Shown here in pieces: positions 32,575 through 40,850 of a stretch of 64,000 nt of DNA; position 1 is the first letter of the stretch, and every line of letters begins with the position of its first letter. A program made the position numbers and the translations under genes. The DNA comes from an uncultured Oscillibacter sp. GTDB lineage: Bacteria > Bacillota > Clostridia > Oscillospirales > Oscillospiraceae. The stretch lies in contig CAJTVF010000002.1 in NCBI GenBank assembly GCA_910579435.1, forward strand, positions 1 through 64,000, read 5' to 3'. The notes under the pieces are model-generated. The model was given only the letters and a program-made list of their open reading frames with translations. It ran no database searches and had not been told where the DNA came from.

Positions 32575-33195
32575 ATGGCAAGGCTTTCCCGTGAATTCTA
32601 TGCCCAGGACACCCTGGAGGCCGCCCGGGCCCTGCTGGGCAAAGTCCTGGTCCGCCGCCTGGACGGCGAAACCCTGGCGGGGCGCGTCGTGGAAACGGAA
32701 GCCTACGTGGGCCGCTGCGACAAGGCGTGCCACGCCTACCACTACCGCCGGACGGCCCGGACGGAAACCCTCTTCGCCCCGCCGGGAACGGCCTATATCT
32801 ACCTCATTTACGGCATGTACCACTGCCTGAACTTCGTCACGGAGCCGGAGGGGGAGCCCGCCGCCGTGCTCCTCCGGGCCCTCCAGCCCGTGGCGGGCAT
32901 AGAAACCATGGCCCGCCTCCGCTACGGGGACAAGCCCATGACGGACTACCGGAGAAAGAACTTTCTCAACGGCCCCGGAAAGGTCTGCCGGGCCCTGGCC
33001 CTGACCCGGGCGGAAAACGGGCTGGACCTGACGGGGGACACGCTGTTTCTCTGCGGCCGCCCGGAGGACGCAGGCCTGCCCTCCTTCCCGGCGGCGGCCC
33101 GGGAACGCATCGTCACAGGCCCCCGGATCGGGGTGGACTACGCGGAGGAGGCCCGGGACTTTCCCTGGCGCTTCCGCCTTGTGAGGGAGGAGTGA
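32575..33195 (+). CDS. DNA-3-methyladenine glycosylase (AAG/MPG type)
   Basis: 206 aa. Base-excision repair enzyme that removes alkylated purines. Family motifs: FYAQDTLEAARALLGK, GRVVETEAYVG with the catalytic Glu, GTAYIYLIYGMYHCLNFVTE and FLNGPGKVCRALALTRAENG. ATG 32575 preceded by GAGGTGAGG. Four bases separate it from the HAD gene, suggesting co-transcription. Confidence 0.93.
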   Translation: MARLSREFYAQDTLEAARALLGKVLVRRLDGETLAGRVVETEAYVGRCDKACHAYHYRRTARTETLFAPPGTAYIYLIYGMYHCLNFVTEPEGEPAAVLLRALQPVAGIETMARLRYGDKPMTDYRRKNFLNGPGKVCRALALTRAENGLDLTGDTLFLCGRPEDAGLPSFPAAARERIVTGPRIGVDYAEEARDFPWRFRLVREE

Positions 33196-33199
33196 GAGC

Positions 33200-33838
33200 A
33201 TGTTTTTCTTTGATATGGACGGGGTGCTCACGGATTCCAACGGCGTGTGGAAGAAGGTGGACCGGGAATTCCTGGCCCGCCGGGGAATGAAGTACACCCA
33301 CGCCTATTACGAGGGCGTGGCCCACGTCCCCCTGCCCCTGGCGGCGGTGTTCACCAAGGAGTTCTGCCATCTCCCGGAGTCCTGCGAGGCCATTGTCGCC
33401 GAGTGGATGGAGCTGGCGGCGGACTCTTACGCCCACGTGCCGGTAAAGCCCGGCGTCCGGGCCTATTTGAAGCAGTGCAAGGCGGAGGGGCGGCGGATGG
33501 CGGTGGTGACCTCCAGCGTGCCGGAGCACTGCCACATGGCCCTGGAATCCCTGGGACTGGAGAAATACTTCGAGCGGGTAACCTTCGCCCAGGAGCTGGG
33601 GCTGGAAAAGCGGAAGCCGGACATCTGGCTGGCCGCCGCCAGGGCCGCGGACGTCCGCCCGGAGGACTGCACCGTCTTTGACGACAGCCTGGCCGCCTGC
33701 CAGGGGGCCAGGGCGGCCCGGATGCGGGTGATCGGGGTCTATGACGGCCTCTTCGCCCAGGACGAAAAGGAAATGCGTGGCTACTGCGACGTGTATATCA
33801 AGAGTTTTGAGGAGTTGCTTTTCTTGAAAGAAAAGTAA
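33200..33838 (+). CDS. HAD-family hydrolase (beta-phosphoglucomutase-like)
   Basis: 212 aa. Motif I FFFDMDGVLTDSNG, a helical cap domain (residues ~15-80), motif II VVTSSV, motif III Lys in LEKRKPD and motif IV VFDDSLAACQGARAA. The residue pattern fits subfamily IA phosphatases or phosphomutases acting on sugar phosphates. ATG 33200 follows GAGGGAGGAG. The last five codons and stop lie in the short repeat at 33818-33851. Confidence 0.88.
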   Translation: MFFFDMDGVLTDSNGVWKKVDREFLARRGMKYTHAYYEGVAHVPLPLAAVFTKEFCHLPESCEAIVAEWMELAADSYAHVPVKPGVRAYLKQCKAEGRRMAVVTSSVPEHCHMALESLGLEKYFERVTFAQELGLEKRKPDIWLAAARAADVRPEDCTVFDDSLAACQGARAARMRVIGVYDGLFAQDEKEMRGYCDVYIKSFEELLFLKEK

Positions 33839-33851
33839 CCAAAAGAACTTT
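33818..33851 (+). repeat. Short 3'-end repeat, copy 2
   Basis: CTTTTCTTGAAAGAAAAG, then TAACC and AAAAGAACTTT. Matches the minus-strand copy at 25533-25565. It encodes the tail LLFLKEK and stop of the HAD gene. Confidence 0.6.
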
Positions 33852-33915
33852 ATCGCGCTCTGATCGTCTGGTGACAGGCCGGGTCTGAGCGGCGGCAACA
33901 GAATCTGGTGGTATT

Positions 33916-34527
33916 ATGAACGATTTAACTGCCGCCCTCCTCTCCGCCCGGGAAGAGGGGGAACAGCTGGCCGGGGGAACCTTTGTCCGGGAGACGGCGG
34001 AGGGGCTGGACCTCTCGGACCTCACCTTCCGCCGGGTCCGCTTTGACCACTGCCAATTCAAAGGCTGCGCCTTTTCCGCCGCCGCCTTCTATGAATGCGC
34101 GTTTGAAGGCTGCGCCTTCACCGGCTGCCGCTTCCACGTGAGCTTTTGGAAAGACACCCTGCTCTCCGGCTGTAAGGCCGAGGGCGGGGACTTCCGCAAG
34201 GCCCGCTTCAAGGGCTGTACGCTGGATGGGCTCCGCCTGCGCTACGCCAACTTCACAGGGGCCCTCTGGGAACGCTGCGCCCTGGCGGACTGCGATCTGA
34301 CAGAAAGCGCCTGCCAGGAGCTTCGAATCGTGAAAACCACTCTGAAACAGGCGGATCTCACCGGAGCGGACCTCTTCCGGGCGGACCTCAAGGGAACGGA
34401 CCTTTCCGGTTGCACCCTGGACGGCATAACCCTCTCCGCCTCCTGCCAGGAGCTTCGCGGCGCGAAGCTCCACGCCTCCCAAGCGGCGGTAGCAGCCCGC
34501 ATCCTGGGCATCGAGATCATAGAGTGA
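33916..34527 (+). CDS. Pentapeptide-repeat protein
   Basis: 203 aa. From about residue 30 to 175 the sequence has the five-residue A(D/N)LXX-type periodicity of the right-handed beta-helix (DLSDLTFRRVRFDHCQFKGCAF, ADLTGADLFRADLKGTDLSG), with many Cys at helix corners. Some members (Qnr, MfpA) mimic DNA and protect gyrase; nothing here proves that role. No signal peptide. A weak RBS precedes ATG 33916. Confidence 0.85.
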   Translation: MNDLTAALLSAREEGEQLAGGTFVRETAEGLDLSDLTFRRVRFDHCQFKGCAFSAAAFYECAFEGCAFTGCRFHVSFWKDTLLSGCKAEGGDFRKARFKGCTLDGLRLRYANFTGALWERCALADCDLTESACQELRIVKTTLKQADLTGADLFRADLKGTDLSGCTLDGITLSASCQELRGAKLHASQAAVAARILGIEIIE

Positions 34528-35243
34528 GAGCGGGCCATTGATAACATGGCAGCCAAGGGAACCCGACCCGCCCAAAGCGCCCCGCTCACCCCCCTCCAAA
34601 AGACTGACAAGCCCGGAGAACATGGCCTGACTAAGGCGTCAGGCCCCACAGCCCCGCGCCAGGCCAGCGGCAGCGAAAAGAGGCGCTGGTCCATTCGATA
34701 ACCGCCAAAACCCCAGCCCGCACCGCGCTGCGGGCTGGAGACTTTCGTATTGCACAGTCCGCGCCGTGCCGCGCCCCCGTAACGTTCCCCTTCGTCTTTT
34801 TCTCTCTTCCACCGTGCACGGCGCATTCTCTCTTTTTTCTTCGCCAAGAAAAAAGGGGGCCCCGCAAAATCAAGGATTTTGTGGGGAGAGGAGGAAGGAA
34901 CGGAGCAGAACGAAGTCCTCGCCGCCAGGCAGGGACGAAGTGGGCGGAGTTTCTTCCGACGACATGGGGGGTGCAAAGCACCAGCTATCTTCATAGCTGA
35001 ATCCCCCCTCAGCCGGAACAGGCTGAACATACGTCGCGGGAGAGCCGGACACCCGGCCCTCCCGCACTTTGGTTTTATATGGCGTTTCACCATTCCGGCG
35101 GGTAACCCCGCCCTGCCTTCATCTATCTACACCATCCCCGCCCGCCGCATGCCGGCTTTTCTGCCTTGCCGCAGCTCTTGCCGCGAAGCCGTCTCCGGGC
35201 GCGGGAGGACGTATCCTGCGGGACCCGGCGGGTCCCTATTTCA
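34528..35243. other. 716-bp intergenic region without a credible gene
   Basis: No reading frame here has both a ribosome-binding site and a protein-like composition. Several hairpins are visible: GCCTGAC-GTCAGGC near 34625, CCAGCCCGCA-TGCGGGCTGG near 34712, and a 12-bp hairpin at 34860-34886. It contains a T/A-rich stretch around 34825-34855. It may hold decayed repeats or a structured RNA, but nothing known was matched. Confidence 0.5.
34860..34886 (+). repeat. CCCCGCAAAATC hairpin, copy 1
   Basis: CCCCGCAAAATC pairs with GATTTTGTGGGG around a short loop, followed by AGAGGAGGAA. The same hairpin occurs at 39961-39988, where its complement is followed by AGAGGAAGAA on the minus strand, so the two are inverted copies of one small repeat. 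Confidence 0.55.
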
Positions 35244-36623
35244 TCAGCGGTAGAAATAGCGGAACAGATCCTCGAAGGGGCTGCTGTAATATCCGCCGTT
35301 TCCGTTGCCGTAGTTTTCATTCCCACTGCCGGGGTACTGCTGGGCCTGCTGCTCCTGGACCTGCTCCTCCTTGGGAGCCGCGCCCCAGGTGATCTCCACG
35401 GTGACGCTTCCGTCGGGCCGGTAGACCTCCAGGGTGGCGGTATCCCCGGCGGAGTACTTCTTCTTCGCCAGGTTCAGGTCCTCCACAGACTTGATGTCCG
35501 TATCGTCCACCTTGGTGATCACGTCGCCCATTTTCAGTCCCGCCTTGTCGGCGGCGCTGTCCGGTTCCACATAGTTGATGAACACGCCGGAGGTGACGTC
35601 ATAGTGGAACTGGGCCGCCGTGCCCTCGGTCAGGGTCTGGGGCGTGATGCCCAGATACGCCCGGTTGGAGACATAGCCGTTGGTCATGATGTCCTTCACC
35701 ATGGAGAACACGTCGTTCATGGGAATCGCAAAGCCCAGGCCCTCCACGGTGGTGCCGTTGGAGGACTGCGAGTACTTGGCGGAGACGATGCCCACCACCT
35801 CGCCGTACTGGTTGAAGAGGGGCCCGCCGGAGTTGCCGGGGTTGATGGAGGTGTCGGTCTGAATCATATTAAAGGGGGTCCCGTCCACGTTGATGGCCCG
35901 GTCCACGCAGGAGACCATGCCGCCGGTCATGGAGAAGGTCAGCTCGCCCAAGGGGTTGCCGATGGCCAGCACGTGGTCGCCCACGTTCAGCGTGGCGCTG
36001 TCCCCCAGGGTGACGGGCTGGAGGTTCTCCGCCTCTACCTTGATGACGGCGATGTCATAGTCCTCCTCCCCGCCGATATACTGGGCGGAGAATTCGTCCC
36101 CGTTGTACATGGTGACGGTTACCGTCTCCGCGCCCTTGACCACGTGGTAGTTCGTGAGGATGTAGCCGTCCGCGCTCAGCACGAAGCCGGACCCGGCGGA
36201 GGCCGTCTCCACCGGCTGGCCGTAGAAGTTGTACCCGGCGGTGGCGGAGGTGCGGATGGATACCACGCTGTTCACATTGGCGGCGTAGACCTCCGCGTCG
36301 CTCAGGGCCGTTTTGCCGTCCACGCTGCGGAGGGACACCTGGGCGGCGGGGCGGCTGGAGACGTTGATCTCGCTTTCGTCCTGACCGGCCTGGGAGGCGG
36401 CCCACACGGCCCCGCCCCCCGCCGCGCCGCCCAGCAGCGCACAGCTCAGGGCCAGGGCGGCGATCTTCAGGCCCATGCGGTTCTTCTTCACAGGCTTTAC
36501 CTCCAATTCGGGCCCCTGGGGGCCGGGCTGTCCGTCGGGACGGACGGTTTCCCGCTGGTGGGAGAGCTCGCTGCCGTCCTTGCGGTAGGTGTAGTTGTAC
36601 AGATTGTGTTCGTCGTTATACAT
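35244..36623 (-). CDS. htrA: HtrA-like serine protease (trypsin-PDZ)
   Basis: 459 aa. Cytoplasmic N-terminus of about 50 residues (MYNDEHNLYNYTYRKDG), a membrane helix near 52-75, then the extracellular trypsin-like domain with the triad His in ILTNYHVVKG, Asp in EDYDIAVIKV and Ser in INPGNSGGPLFNQYG. One PDZ domain follows (YLGITPQTLTEG to VDDTDIKSVEDL) and a Gln/Gly/Asn/Tyr-rich tail. These membrane-tethered proteases degrade misfolded exported proteins. ATG 36623 follows AAGGAGG. Divergent from rubrerythrin. Confidence 0.93.
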   Translation of the reverse strand: MYNDEHNLYNYTYRKDGSELSHQRETVRPDGQPGPQGPELEVKPVKKNRMGLKIAALALSCALLGGAAGGGAVWAASQAGQDESEINVSSRPAAQVSLRSVDGKTALSDAEVYAANVNSVVSIRTSATAGYNFYGQPVETASAGSGFVLSADGYILTNYHVVKGAETVTVTMYNGDEFSAQYIGGEEDYDIAVIKVEAENLQPVTLGDSATLNVGDHVLAIGNPLGELTFSMTGGMVSCVDRAINVDGTPFNMIQTDTSINPGNSGGPLFNQYGEVVGIVSAKYSQSSNGTTVEGLGFAIPMNDVFSMVKDIMTNGYVSNRAYLGITPQTLTEGTAAQFHYDVTSGVFINYVEPDSAADKAGLKMGDVITKVDDTDIKSVEDLNLAKKKYSAGDTATLEVYRPDGSVTVEITWGAAPKEEQVQEQQAQQYPGSGNENYGNGNGGYYSSPFEDLFRYFYR

Positions 36624-36845
36624 AATCGGTTCCTCCTTCATTATGTATCCCGTTTCTTCCGTTCTTAGAAGCTAAGATATCAGGGAACTGTGTCGAACGT
36701 GTGAACTGGGATTGTCTGGTTTTTAAATTCTGAGGAATCCCGCCGGTTCCGGCTGGGGTCTTCCCCGCTTCGATGGCCTTAGTATAGGCAGAAGAACTTA
36801 AAACTTGCTGAAAGAAGTTTGAAGGATTTTTGAACATGAAACCTC

Positions 36846-36874
36846 TTGCCAGTTGAGGGCGGCTGTGCTATCAT
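36846..36874 (+). promoter_or_regulatory. Promoter of the rubrerythrin gene
   Basis: TTGCCA (36846-36851), 17-nt spacer, TATCAT (36869-36874). It lies in the 350-bp gap between htrA and rubrerythrin (36624-36973); a TATACT-like -10 for htrA is visible on the minus strand near 36780, and I see nothing else there. Confidence 0.5.
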
Positions 36875-36973
36875 ATAGACGGCGGATCAAGCGCCGGACA
36901 AGAGGAAGACGAGGCCGGCGGCATGGACAAACGCGGAAAGCTGCGGGCCAAAAAATGAAAGGGAGAACGCATC

Positions 36974-37531
36974 GTGTCTATAGAGCATACGAAGACAGCG
37001 GAGAACCTCCGCAAGGCCCTGGCCGGCGAGTCCATCGCCCGCAATAAGTACACCTATTTCGCCCAGGCCGCGCGGGCCTGCGGCGACGAGGAAGTCGCCG
37101 CCGCCTTTGAGCAGATGGCGAAAAATGAGATGATGCACGCCAAATTCTGGTTCGAGCAGCTTTACGGCAAGCCCTCCGGCACAAAGGAATGCCTTACCCA
37201 AGCCGCGCAGGGCGAGTACAGCGAGTGGCACGATATGTACCCCGACTTTGCCCGGCAGGCCCGGGAGGAGGGGCTGGAGGAGCTGGCGGTGATGTTTGAA
37301 AAGGTGGCCGCCATCGAGCGGAGCCATGAAAACCGCTTCCTGACCCTCCTGGCAAGGCTGAACGAAGCCTCCGCTCCGGTGCCCGGGGACAAGGCCCCCG
37401 CCCCCGCTCTCAGGCAGAGGAAGGAGGGCTACCGCTGCCAGTTCTGCGGCGCGATTTTCGAGCATAGGCCGGATGTGTGCGGCACCTGCGGGGCGATCGG
37501 GTCCTTTGATTACGTGGAATACTACGAATAA
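36974..37531 (+). CDS. Rubrerythrin
   Basis: 185 aa. Peroxide-scavenging non-haem diiron protein of anaerobes. The four-helix domain carries the iron ligands in GESIARNKYTYFAQAA, NEMMHAKFWFEQL and AAIERSHENRF; the C-terminal rubredoxin domain has CQFCG and CGTCGAIG for the Fe(Cys)4 site. The start is GTG at 36974 with GGGAG 9 nt upstream, giving the family N-terminus. Reduces hydrogen peroxide with electrons from a rubredoxin or reductase. Confidence 0.95.
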   Translation: MSIEHTKTAENLRKALAGESIARNKYTYFAQAARACGDEEVAAAFEQMAKNEMMHAKFWFEQLYGKPSGTKECLTQAAQGEYSEWHDMYPDFARQAREEGLEELAVMFEKVAAIERSHENRFLTLLARLNEASAPVPGDKAPAPALRQRKEGYRCQFCGAIFEHRPDVCGTCGAIGSFDYVEYYE

Positions 37532-37560
37532 GGCGTACACGTTTGGAGGAATGAGGCGTC

Positions 37561-38731
37561 ATGAGAATTGAAAGCGCCCCGCAGGTCCGCCCGGAGGTTC
37601 GGGAGTCCGCAGCCTCAGCCGCACCGTCGGAAACCTTTGGACAGGTGCTGGAGGCGAAAACGCAGGACCGTTATGTTCCAAGCCCCCCGCAGCCTCGAAC
37701 GGAGCCGGAGTTTTCCCTGGCGGAGCGGACTTATTCCAGCGGTACTACCGTCAGCAGCGCGACCCACGCGAAGCTGAAACAGTTAGCGGAACTGAACGCA
37801 CAAGCCGACTATGCCGGCATGAGCCCGGACGAAATCCACGCGGAAATCTGGAACCGCTATGACGAAGCCTTTGACGGGAATATGATTGCCATTCGAGGCT
37901 GTGTCGCCGGGCCCTCGGAACGGGGTGAAATCGGCTATCAGTTTTAGAACCTGTATTCATAATCAGGGATACCGGGTGGACGAGGATTTTTCCCGGCAGA
38001 CAAGGAGATTTTCCGCAGCCATACTGACGTATGGCAAGGGAAATCGACGCAGTATGGCGGGAAAAAGACCGGCCAGACGGCGTTCAAGGGTTGTGAATAC
38101 AGGTTCTTACACAGAGGTTACGCGCCATATTTTCAACCCCGCCGTAAACGCCGCCTGGAAAAAGGGCTTGGAACTCGACGGCATGCCATATACGGAATGG
38201 AGCTATGAGGAGAAAAACGCTCTGGACAATTCCTGCATGGATACAGCGGCCAAAGTGGTGAATGACGCAATGATGAAAACGCTGGGTTACGATGGGATGA
38301 GCTTTGACCAGCGGGAGGCGGCAATCCGGGAGAAATACGCCGACAAAAATACGACGCTGGATTTTTTGAACTTGCAGAGTGAGCTGAGTATGTCCGGCGT
38401 CCTGAACCGCAAGATGGGGGCGGACCGGGCGGGCACCTACCTCGCCATGATGAGGGACCGGTTTGAGACAGCCTTTAATCCGAACTGCATTATGACAGTT
38501 GGACACGAGAAGGCTTCTTTTATGACGGCGGACCAATGGCATCGCGTGGCGTACCAGCCCTTTGACACGGCCCAATTCGCGGCCTCCATGAAAGAGAATC
38601 TGCACCAAGTCAGCGGCCACAACGGCTGGACTGAGGACTACGTAAAGATGATGGAGGGGCTCTTTGACCACTTTGTCACCGGGGCCATTGACGACAGCCT
38701 GGACCAGCTGCTTGGTGAGACAAAGCAATAA
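37561..38731 (+). pseudogene. Hypothetical protein gene split by a 160-bp element
   Basis: The 5' part (37561-37947, MRIESAPQVRPEVRESAASA to GEIGYQF) stops at a TAG created at the left end of the element at 37947-38106. Removing the element and one TTA copy restores the join TAT CAG TTT TAC ACA GAG (YQFYTEV), continuing in the same frame to TAA at 38729-38731 (TRHIFNPAVNAAWKKGLEL, NSCMDTAAKVVNDAMMKTLG, SFMTADQWHRVAYQPFDTAQ, DDSLDQLLGETKQ). The intact product would be about 336 aa and soluble, of unknown function. The lower GC than its neighbours hints at acquisition. Confidence 0.8.
37947..38106 (+). mobile_element. MITE-like element type 3 (160 bp, TTA-flanked)
   Basis: Inverted ends GAACCTGTATTCA at 37947 and its complement ending at 38106, with matching bases continuing to about 18 bp. 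Flanked by TTA at 37944-37946 and 38107-38109, a 3-bp target duplication. The interior holds GCCATA-CTGACG-TATGGC at 38018-38035, a perfect version of the core hairpin shared with types 1 and 2, followed by CAAG and ACGCAG. No coding capacity. Confidence 0.85.
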
Positions 38732-38789
38732 CGCTTGTACAGAAACGAACAGGAACTATTTTTATCTTTAGTTTAGGAGGTAATCTGTC

Positions 38790-39473
38790 ATGAATCTCAA
38801 AAAGATGTTTCTCTGTGTCCTGGCCCTGTCGCTGCTGACGCTGCCCGTCTCCGCTCACGGCCGTCACGGAGGCGGCTGCCATGGCCAGCCCGCCCGGCCC
38901 TCTCAGCCCGTCAACCCCACGGTCACCGTCTGCAAGGTGGAAGGCTGCGCCATTGCCGGGCGGCACGTTCACAACGGCGTCACCTACTGCGGCTATCCTC
39001 ACGAAAGCGGCGTCTGCGACAACAACTGCCGGGCGCTCTGCCCGCTGGAGGGCTGCCCCGAAACCGGGCGGCACACCCACAACGGCGTCACCTACTGCGG
39101 CTATTCCCATCAAAGCGGGTTTTGCAACGGCGCCTGCCGCACCCTCTGCCCGGTCTACAACTGCCCCATTGACGGACGGCATGTCCATGACGGCGTGACG
39201 TACTGCGGCTATCCCCATCAGGACGGCTTCTGTGACGGCCTCTGCCGTTCCCTGTGTACCGTGGACGGCTGCATGATTGCCGGACGCCATGACCACAACG
39301 GCCTGCGCACCTGCGGCTACGGGCACCTGAACGGCTTCTGCGACGGCACCTGCCGGGCGCTCTGCCCTGTGGAGGGCTGTACGCTTGAGGGGCAGCACAG
39401 CCACCGGGGGACCGCCTACTGCGGGGATTACCACCCCTCCGGCTTCTGCGAGGGCATCTGCCACGCCGTTTAA
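38790..39473 (+). CDS. Secreted protein with five tandem Cys/His repeats
   Basis: 227 aa. Signal peptide to about residue 23 (VSA-H), a His/Gly-rich start (HGRHGGGCHG), then five 36-residue repeats. Each follows C-x4-C-x4-G(R/Q)H-x-H-x-G-x3-C-G-x2-H-x3-(F/V)C-x3-C (for example CPVYNCPIDGRHVHDG and VTYCGYPHQDGFCDG). Each unit offers five Cys and three His, which suggests metal binding or disulfide-stabilised knots outside the cell. I know no named family. Strong RBS TAGGAGG. Followed by a terminator. Confidence 0.85.
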   Translation: MNLKKMFLCVLALSLLTLPVSAHGRHGGGCHGQPARPSQPVNPTVTVCKVEGCAIAGRHVHNGVTYCGYPHESGVCDNNCRALCPLEGCPETGRHTHNGVTYCGYSHQSGFCNGACRTLCPVYNCPIDGRHVHDGVTYCGYPHQDGFCDGLCRSLCTVDGCMIAGRHDHNGLRTCGYGHLNGFCDGTCRALCPVEGCTLEGQHSHRGTAYCGDYHPSGFCEGICHAV

Positions 39474-39495
39474 TGGAAATTTCCAGCGTATCCCA

Positions 39496-39523
39496 GGGAC
39501 CGCCCGACGGCGGTCCCTTTTTT
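39496..39523 (+). terminator. Rho-independent terminator
   Basis: GGGACCGCC-CGAC-GGCGGTCCC followed by six T. Confidence 0.85.
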
Positions 39524-39699
39524 AATGCCAAATCTTTCAACCGCGCGGGCCGCGCATATTCCGCTCCTCCCGGCGCACACTAGAAAGGCGCTGACGAGGC
39601 ACAACGAACTCTCTCCTTTCACCGCGGAAACGCGCTGGGGGGACAGACAGGACAGCCCCTCAGCGCTTTGAAAAATCTTCACGCGGGAGGACCAGACTC

Positions 39700-39888
39700 A
39701 TGACCAACTGCACCAACGGCGGCTGCGCCTGCACGCCCAACCAAAGCATCAAATGCACGGTAAACAACTGCGCCCACCACTGCCAGGATAGCGGCTACTG
39801 CGGCCTGAATACCATCCAGGTGGGCACCCACGAGGCCAATCCCACCATGGTGGAATGCACCGACTGCCAGAGCTTCAAGCTGAAATGA
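39700..39888 (+). CDS. DUF1540 domain protein
   Basis: 62 aa. Matches the DUF1540 pattern: IKCTVNNCAHHCQDSGYCGLNTIQVG with later CTDC, a small Cys-rich probable metal-binding fold common in clostridia, often linked to sporulation. Good RBS (GGGAGGA) before ATG 39700. Cytoplasmic; role unknown. Third Cys-rich small protein of the window. Confidence 0.88.
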   Translation: MTNCTNGGCACTPNQSIKCTVNNCAHHCQDSGYCGLNTIQVGTHEANPTMVECTDCQSFKLK

Positions 39889-39960
39889 GCTAGAACGAAC
39901 CGCACTGCGTGATTCCCGCCCCGCAGGCAGGCTTCACGCCGTTCCGCTAGTTCTTCCTCT

Positions 39961-39988
39961 CCCCGCAAAATCTGCGGATTTTGCGGGG
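39961..39988. repeat. CCCCGCAAAATC hairpin, copy 2
   Basis: CCCCGCAAAATC-TGCG-GATTTTGCGGGG, a 12-bp perfect stem followed by TT. It could terminate transcription from the DUF1540 gene, and it also matches the hairpin at 34860-34886. Confidence 0.55.
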
Positions 39989-40011
39989 TTACATAGAAAG
40001 GAGGCGGCGCT

Positions 40012-40365
40012 ATGAAAGCAGCCTGGACGGCCCGGCTGGCGGGCGGCGCGGCGGGCCTGGCCAACGGCCTGTTCGGCGGCGGCGGGGGCATGGTGTTCCT
40101 GCCCATCCAGTCCCGTTGGGGGGACCTGAGCCAGCGGAAGCTGTACGCCACCTGCGTGGGGGTCATCTTCCCAGTGTGCCTGGTGTCGGCGGCGGTGTAC
40201 CTCTGGAAGGGCGGCGTGTCCCTGACAGAGGCCCTGCCGTATCTGGCGGGGGGGCTTATCGGCGGGTGGCTGGGCGGAAAGCTCTATGGAAACGTCTCCA
40301 CAAAGTTTTTAAAGTGGCTTTTCGCCGCTTTCCTCTTTTACGCGGGGGTGAAATATCTGCTGTGA
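40012..40365 (+). CDS. TauE/SafE-family permease, first half-size gene
   Basis: 117 aa, four membrane segments. It carries the TauE/SafE entry motif GLANGLFGGGGGMVFLP and ends LFAAFLFYAGVKYLL. Normal family members are about 250 aa with two such halves; here each half is a separate gene. The stop TGA overlaps the next ATG (TGATG), so the halves are translated together and probably assemble. Family members move sulfite, sulfonates or other organic anions. RBS AAAGGAGG. Confidence 0.85.
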   Translation: MKAAWTARLAGGAAGLANGLFGGGGGMVFLPIQSRWGDLSQRKLYATCVGVIFPVCLVSAAVYLWKGGVSLTEALPYLAGGLIGGWLGGKLYGNVSTKFLKWLFAAFLFYAGVKYLL

Positions 40366-40736
40366 TGGACTGGATCGTGCCCTTCCTCTGCGGCCTGGGG
40401 GCCAGCGTCATCTCCGCCTGGGGCGTGGGCGGCGGAACGCTGCTGCTGCTGGTGATGACCCTCTTTTTTGGGGTGGACCAGCGGACGGCCCAGGGGGTGA
40501 ACCTGCTGTTCTTCCTCCCCACCGCCGCCAGCGCCCTGGTCTGCCACGCCAGGGGCGGCTACCTGGACAAGCCCACGCTGAAAGCCGCCGTGCCCGTGGC
40601 GGTGATTGCCGCCCTCATCGGAGCCTGGATTTCCAACGCCGTGGACGTGGAGGTCCTGCGCAAGCCCTTCGGGGTGTACCTCCTCCTCTCCGGGGCCAGC
40701 CTGGTGTGGCCGAAAAAGAAAGAATCGCCGTCTTGA
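40365..40736 (+). CDS. TauE/SafE-family permease, second half-size gene
   Basis: 123 aa, four membrane segments. It has its own family motif ASVISAWGVGGGTLLLL and VNLLFFLPTAASAL. ATG 40365 overlaps the stop of the first half by one base. Either a natural two-chain form of the carrier or an old split of a single gene; each chain starts with its own copy of the repeat motif, which favours a genuine two-subunit form. Confidence 0.85.
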   Translation: MDWIVPFLCGLGASVISAWGVGGGTLLLLVMTLFFGVDQRTAQGVNLLFFLPTAASALVCHARGGYLDKPTLKAAVPVAVIAALIGAWISNAVDVEVLRKPFGVYLLLSGASLVWPKKKESPS

Positions 40737-40742
40737 ACCCCC

Positions 40743-40773
40743 GCGCCGCCCTTCTCCAGGGCGGCGCTTTCTC
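40743..40773 (+). terminator. Rho-independent terminator
   Basis: GCGCCGCCC-TTCTCCA-GGGCGGCGC followed by TTTCTC. Confidence 0.7.
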
Positions 40774-40850
40774 GTATCCGCCCTCTGGACAGCCGCTTTT
40801 GAACCTGCTATAATGACCGGGAATCTACCTTGTATGCGGAGGGAACGCCT

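Noticed and set aside
34545-34700. 51-codon plus-strand frame in the long gap
   Set aside because: No ribosome-binding site, biased composition, ends within hairpins.
37886-38731. 281-codon frame starting before the type 3 element
   Set aside because: It reads through the element out of the original frame; the true gene is the rejoined one described as a pseudogene.
38930-39460. About 108-bp periodic repeats that could be taken for an array
   Set aside because: They are codons of a five-repeat Cys/His protein with a signal peptide and RBS; no direct-repeat/spacer pattern.
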